Source: Bathymodiolus brooksi (Eukaryota > Mollusca > Bivalvia > Mytilida > Modiolidae). From it: DNA of 64,000 bases. Under the pieces are notes generated by a model. That model did not search any database. It saw only the letters and a program-made list of their open reading frames with translations, and had not been told where the DNA came from. Every line of letters begins with the position of its first letter. Positions within the stretch are counted from its first letter, which is position 1. A program made the translations under genes and the position numbers. Location: the NCBI GenBank assembly GCA_963680875.1, contig OY804576.1:78001668-78065667 (forward strand). The letters are read 5' to 3'. Shown here piece by piece: positions 1 to 10,925 of the stretch.

Positions 1-110
1 ATACCCTAAGGATCATTCATACCAAGTTTGGTTAAATTATGTTCAGTGGTTCTCAAGAAGAATATCAAAATGTAAAAAGTTAACGGATTCGCCAATGGTT
101 ATCTACTAAT
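1..110 (+). repeat. Fragment of the dispersed 'GGCCATCTTGGATGG' repeat family
   Basis: The segment ACCCTAAGGATCATTCATAC followed by CAAGTTTGGTTAAATT matches the internal part of copies at 34260-34330 and 34905-34975. Confidence 0.7.
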
Positions 111-404
111 TTATTCTTAAGAATTTCAACTGTTTACAGTACACCGAGACACAACATAATTAGTTTTAAACTAAACAAACTATTTTGTGGTAGCTTGTTT
201 GTTTGTAATCGATCATTTTAAATAAAGATCAGTAACTATAGAATGGCAGTGTCCATCAATGACGCATAACTATGAATGATACAATTATTAGTTCTACTGT
301 CAGAGTGTGGATTTGTTTTACCGAACATAATTATACCAATTTATCATATTATGTTCATTTCAAATGATGAACTAAACGGTAACAGTATTCTCTAAATTAA
401 ACTA
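111..404. other. No recognisable feature
   Basis: AT-rich sequence; no gene, RNA or repeat was recognised here. Confidence 0.5.
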
Positions 405-620
405 CTACTATGAGGGGGGAAGGACCCTTTTGAGGACTCCGGGATGGTGTTTTTTTAAGCTCGAGAATTCGGGATTGACCATTTCGGGATTCGGGATTGA
501 AATTTTATTATATTCGGGACTTCTGGATTTCAAGTTTTTTAGTTCGGGACTAAGGGGATTTCAAGTTTTTTAGTTCGGGGTTTCGGGGTCAGACCCCCTC
601 CTAACCCCCTCTACTATATC
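405..620 (+). repeat. GGGATT/GGGACT-rich short repeats
   Basis: Imperfect repeats of TTCGGGATT and of a longer block GGATTTCAAGTTTTTTAG (twice near 525 and 558) lie between a G-run (413-419) and a CCCCCT-containing end (592-612). The G-rich start and C-rich end hint at a small inverted-end element, but this is weak. Confidence 0.5.
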
Positions 621-1100
621 AGTACAACTATTTTTTGCTTCGTTTCATGATCAAATTGAGCCATGATAAAATTGAGCCATCTTGATAAATGCGTTTGTCT
701 CCATCTTTTTTGATTGATCTACCGAAAGTGGTAGCACTATAATACCATATTCACACGTATTCCGGATTGAAACTGAATCATTAGATCGAATTTAAATCCG
801 TTATAATTGTCGTATCGGATTTGAAATCAGTTAGCGTTCGCATATGGTCAACCAATGCGTAATTGTTCGTCTGCATTGAATTTATCTGTGGTTTACATAT
901 TGACTAGAAATTGTACTGAGGGATCTGGTGTTTATTTAGATCGGATGAGGGATTTTTTCCGATTCGTCAACAAATGGTCATCAGGAGACATTGGAAACAT
1001 TGTTAGTTTTTCAATAATCTTTTTTCAAGAAACACTGAAGCGATGGTATGGAAACGTGATTTGTATGTTCATTTTAAGGTCCTTGACAGGTCTTGTTACT
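621..1100. other. No recognisable feature
   Basis: An 83-codon frame at 855-1106 shows no domain or splice support. I see nothing else here. Confidence 0.4.
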
Positions 1101-1103
1101 TTT

Positions 1104-1690
1104 TGAGCCCATCGGAAATTCAAAATCGTTGCCAGCGGAGGTCAAAGTTTGCTTTGAAACCATATGTAAAGCAACATTTTCATGGTCTACTTGGAAAACA
1201 CTGAACAGAATTTAACCACACTTGGCAGAGGTGTTCACTATTATGTCCTACGCAAGTGTTGTTACTTTTCATGCCGATTCGTTAAAAAATGAATAAAAGA
1301 AGAATGTGTCTGAGGACACGGAGTTCTCCGCTTTCAGCCAAGTGGGCCTAACTTCCAAGCCGTATATGGGATCTGGCTGCAATTGAACCTGACCTGCATA
1401 TTATGGTTGTAAACATTGTCTTGAAATTTCAGAGTCCTTTACAGGTGATAATGGTTTTTATGCCGATCGGAAATTCAAAATGGTCGACAGCGAAGGTCAA
1501 AATTGCTTTGAAAACCTATGAATTACATTTTCGTAATCTCATTGAGAACCACTGAACATAATTTAACCAATTTAACTTTGAGGGTGTTCACTATGAGGTA
1601 CTACACAAGTGTTGTTTCTTTGGTGCAGATCGATAGGAGACTTTGAACATTCTGATTAATCGATTTTCAAGAACCATTGAAGGCATTGTC
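1104..1690 (+). repeat. Two diverged copies of a ~170-bp dispersed repeat
   Basis: Copy one (about 1104-1280) and copy two (about 1455-1640) share the order GAAATTCAAAATSGT, AGGTCAAARTTTGCTTTGAAA (in parts), CACTGAACAKAATTTAACCA and GTGTTCACTAT...ACAAGTGTTGTT. They belong to the repeat type seen throughout the window that resembles untranslated fragments of old elements. Confidence 0.75.
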
Positions 1691-1714
1691 GGGGGAAATT
1701 TATTAAAGTAGTCG

Positions 1715-3110
1715 TCCTCCTCACTACCTTTCTCATCCTTCCTCTCCATCCTCTTACTCACTGCTTCTCTCTCTCCTTCTTCTCCATCCTCCTCCTCACT
1801 ACCTCTCTCCCTCCTTCCTTCCCATCCTCCTCCTCACTACCTCTCTCCCTCTTTCCTCTTCTCTACTTCTCTCCCTCCTTGCTCTCCTCTTCTTACTACC
1901 TATCTCCCTCCTTGCTCTCCTCTTCTTACTACCTATCTCCCTTCTTCCTCTCCCTCCTACTCACTGCCTCTCTCCCTCCTTCATCTCAATCCGCCTCCTC
2001 ATTACCTCTCTCTCCTCCATCCTTCTCACTACCTCTCTCCATCCTTCCTCTGGCATCCTCACTACCGCTCCCCTTCCTTCCTCTCAATCCTCCTCACTAC
2101 TTCTCTCCCTCATTCCTATCCATCCTCCTCACTACCTCTCTCCCTCCTTCCTCTCAGTCATCCTCACTACCTCTCTCCCTCCTTCATCTTCTCTACTTAT
2201 CTCCCTCCTTGCTCTCCTCTTCTTACTACCTCTCTCCCTTCTTCCTCTCATTCCTACTCACTGCCTCTCTCCCTCCTTTCTCTCAATCCTCCTCCTCACC
2301 ACTTCTCCCTCATTCCTCTCCATCCACTTCATCACTATCTCTCTCCCTCCTTCCTCTGAGTCATCCTCTCCCCTCCTTCCTCTCAATCCTCCTCACTACC
2401 TCTCTCTCCTTCTTCTCCATCCTTCTCACTACCTCTCTCCCTCCTTCCTCTGGCATCCTCCTCACTACCGCTCTCCTTCCTTCCTCTCAATCCTCCTCAC
2501 TACTTCTCTCCCTCATTCCTATCCATCCTCCTCACTACCTCTCCCTACTTCCTCTCAGTCATCCTCACTACCTCTCTCCCTCCTTCCTCTCAGTCATCCT
2601 CACTACCTCTCTCCTTCCTTCCTCCCAGTCATCCTCACCACCTCTCCATCCTTCATTCCTTTCAATCCGTCACCTCATTACCTCTCTTCTCTTTCCTGTA
2701 ATATTATCATCCACCTCATTACCTCTGTCTTTCTTCCATCTCCATCCTCCTTATTAACTCTTCCTAATTACCTTCTCCGTATACTTTTCTCCTCCGTCGT
2801 CATCATCATCCTCCTTATTACCTCCTCCTCACTACTTCTCTCCTCCTCGTTTACCTTTATCACTTCGTCCTTTCTATCCTCTTCCTTCAAATCTCCTCTT
2901 CAATACCTGTTTCACTACTTCCTCCTCACTATCTCCATCCTTTTCCATATTGACTCCCTCCCTAATTCCTCCCCGTCATCCTCCTTATTTTATACCTCTA
3001 GTATCTCTCCTTCCTCTCCATCGTCTTTTTACCATTCTCCCTCCGTCCTCTCTATCCTTCTCTTTATATTCCTTCCTTCCTGCCCTCTTCCTCATACCTG
3101 TCAGCTGTGC
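1715..3110 (+). repeat. Polypyrimidine minisatellite, 1.4 kb
   Basis: Almost pure C/T sequence is built from variants of CTCACTACCTCTCTCCCTCC and TTCCTCTCAATCCTCCT (unit about 35-40 bp). Units become more diverged after 2650. Long frames through it encode only Ser/Leu/Pro-rich low-complexity sequence and are not considered genes. Such homopyrimidine stretches can form triplex (H-DNA). Confidence 0.95.
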
Positions 3111-4395
3111 CTTCCAGCACTTAGCAAACTTGAGTTTTTCTCACTTGCACTAAGGAAGATCGCTTTATCACTCAAGTGTTTTTCCCATCCTTTCCTCCTA
3201 CCTCCTTATCCGTTCTCACTCCATGTTCATGCTTGCCTTAGTTATTACTATTATCATTGTTGATACCCTCTTTCGTCCACATTTAACTATTATGTCTTCC
3301 ACCATATACATGAATATAAGTGTACACAAGAAAAACCCTATTAAAAAAGGAGAGGGGAAAAACTAGTATGAGGGGAAAAATGAGTATGGGTATATACTCA
3401 TTTTTCCGGGGAGAAAAATGAGTATGTAACACCGGTGTAAAAAGGGAATTTCTGGTCTCTTTTTTAAATCATATTTCTTATTCATTTTACAATTTTACTT
3501 CTACGGGGGGTGGCTATATGAATAAAATTAAGAGTAGATGGCCGACACATGTAAGTTACCATTACCATAAGATAGTATGGATATGGAAACAAACTGCGTC
3601 AAATAAAGGAAAAGGAGATGATATAATAAAGAAATTCTATTGAAAATAAATATGTAAACGGAAAGTTAAAAAGGGAACAATTCCATGCTACAAGCGCCTG
3701 TGATCTGGTCTAAGTGTATTACAAGGAGTTTTTATTATTTATTTTTCAGGAGATTGATGTATAGATGATTTACTTAGATGTATGTCTTGACGAGGGGTGG
3801 TTCGTTTTAGAGAATACAAATTTCTCTGTCTAATCAGAATGTCGACATTAATAAACTCAAGTAGTTTATGAAATTCATAAACTATGTGGACTAAACGGGA
3901 ACTTTACAAACCATAGCGGTAAAAGAACGTTTGCAACACTCCACTATGCAGCCGATGTTGATAAACAGGAGATCATGAAAAGAACAGTCTTTAGATTTGA
4001 ACAGTTGATTCATTTTTCCTTCTTTTTTTAAATTACAGGAATTTGTTAATTGTTCATTTTGTTTGTTTCATTAAAATAATACATTTTTTTTGCATTTATT
4101 CCAGTTTGATGTTTCTGTCCAGGGGCTTGTGTACAATAACTGTAGATACAGTCAGTTATTGTACAGTAGTGACATCATATAAGCTCCACCCTATGTATGT
4201 TACACACTGTATCTACTTTACAGTATACCTGACTTCAAAGGAAAACACACAAATCATTCTACAAAATGAAATACATGTACATAAAGAAAGATACAAAATC
4301 CTGTAAGCAAACAGGGGGTCCCGGCTTTGAGGTTAATTTTCTCAAACCCCATCTCATGCACTTTATTTGTCTCAATCTAGCCTTTATTGAGCGGA
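3111..4395. other. Mostly featureless; short repeats and one hairpin
   Basis: A GAGGGGAAAAATGAGTATG-type short repeat lies at 3349-3425. A 12-bp perfect inverted repeat (GTACAATAACTG) lies at about 4130-4164. A possible acceptor at 4104 (TTTATTCCAG) is followed by 25 codons starting FDVSVQGLVYNN that end at a stop, but this overlaps the hairpin and is not called an exon. Confidence 0.5.
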
Positions 4396-4399
4396 TATG

Positions 4400-5110
4400 G
4401 CTTTTTCTTCCACTGGCAGGAAAGGGGATCTCCAAAGGATCATTTCACCAGTTTGGTGTCAATTAGCCAAGTCATTTTGGATGAGAATTTTTTTTTCAGT
4501 GTTTATTGATTAATTTTCTATTTTTAGTGATGATGGCCATCTCGGTGGGCAGTCGGGATTGTTCTGATAAAATTCTGATAGCCCGGTGACCCTCCCATTC
4601 CACCTAAGTAGGGTCCCAGTAGTGTCAGAGGAGATTTATGATTTTTTGCCGAATTTTCTACTCTTAAACATGACAGCCTTCTTGGTTGGCAAGCGGGGAC
4701 ATCAGAAACACTTCTGAAAGGGACCATCCAAGAACCAATCCCCCAGATTTTGGTCACAATTGGTCCAGTAGTTTCAGAGATGGTTTTTAAATTGATTTTT
4801 TGCTGAATTTTCTATACTTCGTCATGGCAGCCATCTTGGTTGGTCTGCAAAATTGTCGGATAAAATTCTGAAAGGGGACCATCCAAGGACTGCTTCCCCA
4901 AAGTTTGAACCCAATTGGTCCAGTAGTTTCAGAGGAAATATTTTGTCAATATTTTCTATTTTTTGTCATGGCAGCCATCTTGGATGGTTGTGTGTGGTCA
5001 TTGGATATAATTCTAAAAGGGGACCATCCAAGGACCATCTCTGCCAAGTCTGGTCAAAATTGGCCAATGGTTTCAGAGGAGGATTACAAGAAGGGGATCT
5101 AAGAACCATT
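4400..5110 (+). repeat. Tandem copies of the GGCCATCTTGGATGG repeat family
   Basis: About three segments share the order GGCAGCCATCTTGGWTGG, AAAATTCTGAAAGGGGACCA, TCCAAGGACC, CAAGTTTGG-x-CAAATTGG, CAGTAGTTTCAGAGG and TTTTCTATTTTTTGTC. The best copies start near 4665, 4825 and 4965. The same family forms the large array at 31890-35590. Confidence 0.85.
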
Positions 5111-5405
5111 TAATCCTCTAAATCACGGAGAAAACACCTTTCAATTCAAAAACTTTATTTAGTCATTAAGTTCAAAAGATAAATAACTAAAAAACCTTCT
5201 TTTATAATTGATCAAACATGAATATTCATATAAACAGATAATCGTAATATTCAAGTCAATTCCAAAACTTTTCGAGTTCTATGTACATTATTTCCATTTT
5301 ACAAAAACTTCCTTGCAATGTAAACGAAAAACTGTTGTTATTAAATAAAATTTCAGAGGCACCGTTGGTGCATTAGACGTCCATTAGAGCATTTTGAAAC
5401 TAGAA
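5111..5405. other. No recognisable feature
   Basis: AT-rich; nothing recognised. Confidence 0.5.
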
Positions 5406-5960
5406 AAACTGTGAGCAACCCTCACCAAAAAATACCCCTGCTTACACTATCAAGTATGCAATACCACTGGCAAAGTCCATGAACTACTGGGGGAAGCCCC
5501 AAAATGTTAACATCTAGAAATTATATTAGTGTTGCACAATGACAATGTGTAGTAAAAAATTCCCTTCAAGTTTCACTGAAATTGGATAACTGATTTAGGA
5601 GAAGTTGCGGATAAGTGATGCACATCCTCTAGTGAGTAATACAACAAAAAAGGGTTTGTCTAAAAACTGCTAAGGAAAACCCCCAAAATTTGCAAATCTG
5701 AAAATGATATAGCTGTTGCATGATGGCAATGTGTAGTAAATATTTTCAGTGAAATTAGGTAGATAGTTACAGAGTAGTTGCAGATAAAAGATGCATATTC
5801 CCTAGAGAGTAATGCAACTAAATGGCCATTAACTGCTTACGGAAACTCCAAAAATTTGCAAATTTAAAAATTAAACAGATGTTGCACAATTGTAATGTAA
5901 ACTAAAGATTTCCTGAAAGTTTCACTGAAATTGGATTACTAGTTTTAGTTCTCTTTCTTA
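5405..5960 (+). repeat. Three diverged tandem copies of a ~180-bp repeat
   Basis: Copies near 5500, 5685 and 5860 share GTTGCACAATGACAATGT, AAAGATTTCCTGAAAGTTTC-like and CACTGAAATTGGAT blocks. The first two also share GAGTAATRCAACAA at their ends. Confidence 0.8.
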
Positions 5961-7090
5961 CTTATTGTATTACAGATGAGACTACAATCCATTTTGTACA
6001 AAAGTATTCTGACAAGAATTGAGGAATTTTCTATAAATGTATTTGTGAAAATACAAACCCAACCTTTCCATGAGAAAAACATGCACAGATAGATATTCTA
6101 TTTTTCTTGGCTCCCTCTTATTCTCAATCAAAACTTTATTTAAAGTTCGGTTTATACAGGATCCATTTTATTGAGGGTTCTGTTTAGACAGGTTTCACTG
6201 TAAATAGTCTACTTTACCACGTTTTTCAATAAGGGCCAGTACCAGGTCCTTTCAGCCACTTAAAATGATAATTGATACCTCCTAATCTCAAAGAGTGTTG
6301 CATAAGCATGAAAAATGTTCAAATTTTATAGAAAAATTACTGCCTGTAAATAGTGAAGTACTGGTACACTTGAAAAATACTGGAAGCTCTGATTTACTAT
6401 GCAAAACTTACAATAATACATGGTCATGATCTGCGCAAAAAAGGTTATAGTTAATAAGATGTGAATATGAAGGGATTTGAACTGCAGTCAAAGTCGAAGA
6501 GACTAATGATTTGACTTGGAGATAGCAGAGTAGTAGAGTTATCTGTAATAATAAAAACGTAGATATCAAATTTAGTGCACACGACGCGATTCTGGAATAA
6601 CTTTCATCATAATTTAACATGTTTTGTCAAGGAGACAACCTACTTACTCCAGTTGAGATAATGAGGATCAACGTTAACTGTTCTTCCTAAGGTTTTACAA
6701 ATTAAAAATAAATTCTTCCATTAAAATTTTAAATATGCGCACTGTTTTGTTTGTTTTTTCCCCAAATATCTATCAGATATCAGATCTATTTTCATATGAT
6801 ACTTGCCAAGAGTAACATATCATTTTCTTTTACATTGAGAGTGCTGATAAAGAATCTTTGAACAGGACCAATCATTTCTATAGATGTGTATGACAAAATT
6901 GAAATAATATTTGTTAGAAGTATCAGTTATGATTTTTTTTTTGTCTTACAGAAGAATGGTTTTAACCAATTTATTCTACCTTTTCAGTTATCGGTAGTAG
7001 TCAGTTGTTAACTACAATTTAGCTACCGGTAGTAGTTAGTTAACTACGAGAATTCACTGACCCTGCTATTGTACTGGGTTTTTTTTTATT
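5961..7090. other. No gene recognised; Tigger-like end and short duplication
   Basis: A segment at 6145-6200 ends ACAGGTTTCACTGTAAA, resembling the ends of pogo/Tigger-type MITEs. At 6985-7055 a 35-bp unit with ACCGGTAGTAGTTAGT is imperfectly duplicated. Otherwise nothing recognised. Confidence 0.4.
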
Positions 7091-7097
7091 CATTTTT

Positions 7098-7165
7098 GTG
7101 ATACACCACAATATAACTGAAATATTGCTTAAGTTGGCATTAAACTCCAATCAATCAATCATTTT
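7098..7165 (+). repeat. Tail fragment of a SINE-like repeat
   Basis: ATATAACTGAAATATTGCTT, then GTTGGCATTAAACTCCAATC and AATCAATC, matches the 3' tails at 10738-10795 and 45210-45250. Confidence 0.65.
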
Positions 7166-7400
7166 TTGTGATAATGTGTGGGCTTTTTGGGTGAAAGGTT
7201 TCTTATTGTGTGCTGACATTTATATTGCTGCTAGAGATCCAATTTTAATTAGGGGGGGGGGGGTCATATTAACAAGTATAACCCTGCCACATATTTGTGC
7301 CTGTCCCATGTTAGCGAGTGGTCTGCTTTGCATTCAATGATATGAGGGGAGTGGTAGTTGTTCGAGTGAGTGATTGTTGTTTAATGTCAAACAAGTATTA

Positions 7401-7709
7401 ATATACCCCCGCTCCACCGGAAGGGGGGGGGGGTATACTGTTTTACCTCTGTCCGTCTGTCCGTCTGTCCGTCTGTCTGTCTGTCTGTCGGTCGGTCGGT
7501 CGGTCCGTCCGTCCGTCTGTCCCAAGACATTTTTCGTCGCATTTTTCTCAGCATCTATTGATGGCAGAAATCTGATATTTGGTCACAAGCTTCATATACG
7601 GTAGGTATGCCATATTGTAGGAAGCGTTTTTGGACCCGTCAGATTCCTACTTCCTGTTTGTCGACTTTAGTTGGTGTTTATACACATTGAACATATATGC
7701 GGGGTATCA
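7401..7709. mobile_element. Short inverted-end element with GTCY microsatellite
   Basis: The ends ATATACCCCCGC (7401) and GCGGGGTAT (7699-7707) are inverted copies. The interior contains the GTCC/GTCT/GTCG array and a block (TTTTTCTCAGCATCTATTGA) of a type common in these dispersed elements. No coding capacity. Confidence 0.55.
7449..7522 (+). repeat. GTCY tetranucleotide microsatellite
   Basis: GTCCGTCT units pass into GTCT, then GTCG, then GTCC units over 74 bp, a stepwise-evolving microsatellite. Confidence 0.95.
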
Positions 7710-7744
7710 TAAATGAGCATTAGCTCACAGTTCATCTTGTTACA

Positions 7745-7965
7745 GCTATATTATAGTGATAGCTCACTGAAACAACAGTTCGCAGGTAGAGACATGTTCG
7801 ACACATTAGCCTGATTCCGAGCCAAGCAGTCTTTCCTTTTACTCCTAAATGCTGCACGCTTAGTAGAGAAGCAATAAATACCAGTTTCATATTCTATGGG
7901 TTGACTCGACTAGGGCTTAAACCCACGATCTACCGCACTTGAAGAAAGCACACTATCACAATAAC
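7745..7965 (-). mobile_element. tRNA-derived SINE
   Basis: On the minus strand a B-box-like segment (GTGGGTTTAAGCCCTAGTCG) follows a GTGGTAGATC-type stretch. The body has GGTATTTATTGCTTCTCTAC, AGCAAAGACTG-like and CTCGGAATCAGGCTAATGTG blocks. The same order is seen at 28577, 38318 and, on the minus strand, 41015-41215. Confidence 0.8.
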
Positions 7966-8062
7966 CATAAATGTTAATAGGCATTTTTTTTAACAAAATG
8001 ACTACAACATGTCAATAGATTTTAATGTACATTTTGTATTTATTTATTTTATATATTTTTAG

Positions 8063-8131
8063 GTTTGTTTTGAATTAGCAAAATATATTGAAAGACTTAT
8101 TCTGGGCAAGACAGATAATGACCATTCTTAA
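8063..8131 (+). CDS. Possible terminal exon of unidentified gene
   Basis: A T-rich acceptor (ATATATTTTTAG) is followed in phase 0 by 22 codons reading VCFELAKYIERLILGKTDND plus HS, then TAA. The helix-like content is plausible for coding sequence. I cannot name the gene. It might be an alternative end of the transcript whose other possible last exon is at 9525, but the phases differ. Confidence 0.3.
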   Translation, partial: VCFELAKYIERLILGKTDNDHS

Positions 8132-8191
8132 TACAAGACATTATATGATGGAGATGATAGACCAATATAAAAAAAACAGATTGTAATAGTC

Positions 8192-8335
8192 AAGGGTCCG
8201 TTGTTGAACTTGTGATTAAGCTAATCATATGATTAGCCCTAATTACATTTTTTATTCCTAATCACACAATTAGCTAATTCAATTATTACATATGATTAGT
8301 TAATTACATTAATTATAAAAGAGTTCAGCAACAAA
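8192..8335. mobile_element. Palindromic AT-rich MITE-like sequence
   Basis: GTTGTTGAACTTGTGATTA at the left is inverted as AAGAGTTCAGCAACAA at the right. The interior is a set of short palindromes such as TAATCATATGATTA. Confidence 0.6.
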
Positions 8336-8400
8336 ATTTAATCATTACCTTAGCTAAGTATGTGATTAGGCATTAAACAAAATATTTTACAATGATATTA

Positions 8401-8629
8401 CAGTGGTTCCTCCCCTCTTTTAAAGGCCACCTTATCAGGTCAGAATTTAGATTCATTGAGAGACTAAATAAATTATTATTCCTCCCAAGAGAGGCCACTT
8501 TTACCAAAGGCCACCTTACCAGGTCAGAAATCAGATGCTTTGAGATAGTAAAATACTACTAAATTGTTCCTCTCAAGAGAAGTCACCTCTCTTACACGAC
8601 CATTTTTCTTTGCAGGAGGGGGACCACTG
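8401..8629. mobile_element. Tc1/mariner-type MITE, 229 bp
   Basis: The ends CAGTGGTTCCTCCC and, inverted, CAGTGGTCCCCCTCC are flanked on both sides by TA (8399-8400 and 8630-8631), the target duplication used by the Tc1/mariner/pogo superfamily. The interior has two copies of AAAGGCCACCTTAYCAGGTC. Confidence 0.8.
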
Positions 8630-8854
8630 TATAACTTGTTGATATGATACTGGTGCTAAAATAGATAAGTATAATGTACAGTCTAATGTTTAGTATCTTT
8701 GTTCAAGCCTGAAGAATTCACAAAATTGTTTGTGCATGTAAATGGAACCATTTTTTGTGCTGCTGTATGGCAGTCTTGTTTATTTGTTAGGCAACAATTT
8801 GTTTCCATTCTGCAAAATTAGGTTCAAAATCTCAGCTTTCATTATGGTTTGGTT

Positions 8855-9000
8855 TGGTTTATGGTGTTTATCCCCACTTTCAACAATTTTTCAGTTATAT
8901 CATGGCGGTCAGTTTTATTGGTGGAGGAAACCGGAGTATCCAGAGAAAACCACTGACCTGTCGCAAGTCACTGACGAACTTTACCACATATCATGGCGAT
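8855..9000 (-). mobile_element. SINE family B copy (fragment)
   Basis: Contains, on the minus strand, GTCAGTGACTTGCGACAGGT, GGTTTCCTCCACCAATAAAA and the tail CTGAAAAATTGTTGAAAGTG. This is the commonest repeat in the window. Confidence 0.85.
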
Positions 9001-9207
9001 GGTTATATTGAAGTTTGGTTACAATGAAAAGGTTTCTCGTTTTCCTTAAATTTCATTATAAGTCGACTAGATTATACAAGGTCACTGGAGGATGATGTCA
9101 TATTTCAGGATTGTATCTTTGCCCATCAAAGCTTTCAGAAATAACCTTTAGTTGGAAGTCAAACATGTAGAACAGCATATATATAACTTATTATTCATTA
9201 CAATTAA

Positions 9208-9465
9208 CAGGGGGTGTCATGGTCGTGATCATATTATACATTTGTAGTTGAATTTACAACTACATGTGCATCAGTGTCTATCACCACTTAAGTTGTGAAT
9301 TTGAACCCCGCTCATGGTGGGATATACTCAATACAACATTATGTGATAAAGCTTGTCAGTAACTTGCGACAGGTTGGTGGTTTTCTATGGGTACTCCGGT
9401 CCACAATATAACTGAAATATTGTTGAAAGTGGTGTTAAACACCATATCCCTAACAATAAACACAA
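9208..9465 (+). mobile_element. SINE family B copy, nearly full length
   Basis: Starts GGGTGTCATGGTCGTGATC, has a pol III B-box-like GAATTTGAACCCCGCTC, then ACAACATTATGTGATAAAG and the tail ATATAACTGAAATATTGTTG followed by CACCATATCCCTAAC. Confidence 0.9.
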
Positions 9466-9524
9466 ATTTGGCTACAATGCAATTTGAACGTGTAAATTAC
9501 TTTTAAAAAATACCTTCATTTCAG

Positions 9525-9685
9525 GTGTCAACAATAACCCATCATGGGAACATGTCGTTTTTACGAGTAGTGCCAACAATAATGTAAAACTTTACAGGAA
9601 AAAACGACTGAACAACTGGACAGATGGGAAATGGAGGATTTTTATAGAAGAAATAAGGAATAGACATTTTAATAAGTCGCAATAG
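9525..9685 (+). CDS. Possible terminal exon of unidentified plus-strand gene
   Basis: The exon follows an acceptor CTTCATTTCAG. After two bases completing a split codon it encodes 52 residues, starting VNNNPSWEHVVFTSSANNNV and then KLYRKKRLNNWTDGKWRIFI, ending RHFNKSQ before a TAG at 9683. The rich, non-repetitive residue content with three Trp strongly suggests real coding sequence. I do not recognise the family. Upstream exons were not found, apart from the weaker candidate at 8063. It is convergent with the TMC gene. Confidence 0.55.
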
Positions 9686-9954
9686 GCTTATTGTGTATGG
9701 TGGACAATGGTTTAGTAGTGATATTTTTACTAGCTAAATGATTTGTTACATAAGTATTATAAATACAACAAAGTTATCACTTTGAAGTTTCTTTGTCTTT
9801 TTATTTTTACTTATGTGTATTGGTTTTTTACAAAGAGCATTTATATTTTTTTTTTGTCTTTTGAAATCATTCATTTTTTATGTAAAAATGTGTCTACTTG
9901 TGATGATCCACATATGTTTTCAAAAGATAACTTTCTTTTTATTTAGTGATGATA
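9686..9954. other. Possible 3' UTR, AT-rich
   Basis: Follows the candidate terminal exon; no canonical AATAAA close by. Nothing else recognised. Confidence 0.3.
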
Positions 9955-9957
9955 TTG

Positions 9958-10112
9958 TATCTTTCGAATCCCACTCATGGGGAGGTGTACTCGGTACAAC
10001 ATTATGTGATAAAATTAATCAGTGACTTGCAGCAGGTCTGTGATTTTTTCCAGTTTCCTCTATATTGAAATATTGTTGAAAGTGGCATTAAACACTATAA
10101 CCCAAACCCTAT
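9958..10112 (+). mobile_element. SINE family B copy (fragment)
   Basis: Shows CCCACTCATGGGGAGGTG, ACAACATTATGTGATAAA, GTGACTTGCAGCAGGT and the tail ATATTGTTGAAAGTGGCATT, with an internal deletion of the GGTTTCCTCCACC region. Confidence 0.85.
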
Positions 10113-10735
10113 TATTTCTTAAATATAATTTAACTGTACTTCCAGAATACTGATTACTTGTATGGCTTCTTTTACTAACCTTAAATCTTAAAGATAAAAA
10201 GTAGGTCAGATGTTGTTCCTACAATTGTATCAAAGTGACAGATTTTGAATCATAGAATGATAAACTTGTATACTTTTCTTCATATTTTTTTCTTTTCCTG
10301 CTTAGATTGGTTTTCTTGCTGTCAAAGGTTTTTAAATTACATGGTTTTCTAATCTTTTGACTTTGAGTATAACAGATGAAGTTATAAAAGAAATGTGTCA
10401 TGTACACCATATTAGATATCCATGTTATTGTTCCAAATGATGGAATATATATAAGAAAAGATATATAAAATGTCATTGCAAATCCTTTCAGTCAAATAAT
10501 AAGATATGCTGTTTAACAAGACATTTGTGGATACAAATACATTGAAACTTATGCATGCCATGATATAGCTGATATCCAACAAAAATTTAAGGTCCCAAAT
10601 ATTTCTGTTAACTAAAATAAAACTTGAGTATTCCGACATCCTGTACATTCCGATACATTTCCCTGGTCCCTTGGTGTGTCGGATTAGACAGGTTCCACTG
10701 TAATGTGGATACTCGAATAATCATGTTCATTGAAC
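10113..10735. other. No gene recognised
   Basis: AT-rich sequence. A segment at 10640-10700 ends GACAGGTTCCACTGTAA, like the end of a pogo/Tigger-type MITE. Confidence 0.4.
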
Positions 10736-10737
10736 GG

Positions 10738-10795
10738 CATGATACAGCTGAAATACTGTTAAAGTTGGTGTTAAGCACCAATCAATCATGTTCAT
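10738..10795 (+). repeat. Tail fragment of a SINE-like repeat
   Basis: Sequence GATACAGCTGAAATACTG, then GTTGGTGTTAAGCACCAATC, as at 7098 and 45210. Confidence 0.65.
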
Positions 10796-10925
10796 TGATA
10801 CATAACCATTATAAAGAATTAAAAATATTCTCAATTTTTGTTTTTATTTTCATATAAAAAACAAATTACAATAGTGTATAAAATCTATTAGTAAATATTG
10901 GGAACTGTAACACAGAGCCCTACAA

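Noticed and set aside
1879..2757. 292-codon open frame rich in Ser, Leu and Pro
   Set aside because: It lies entirely in a homopyrimidine minisatellite; any frame through CT-rich repeats lacks stops and there is no other coding evidence.
4105..4179. Terminal exon starting FDVSVQGLVYNN
   Set aside because: The acceptor is fair, but the sequence overlaps a 12-bp hairpin and the remainder is short and uncharacteristic.
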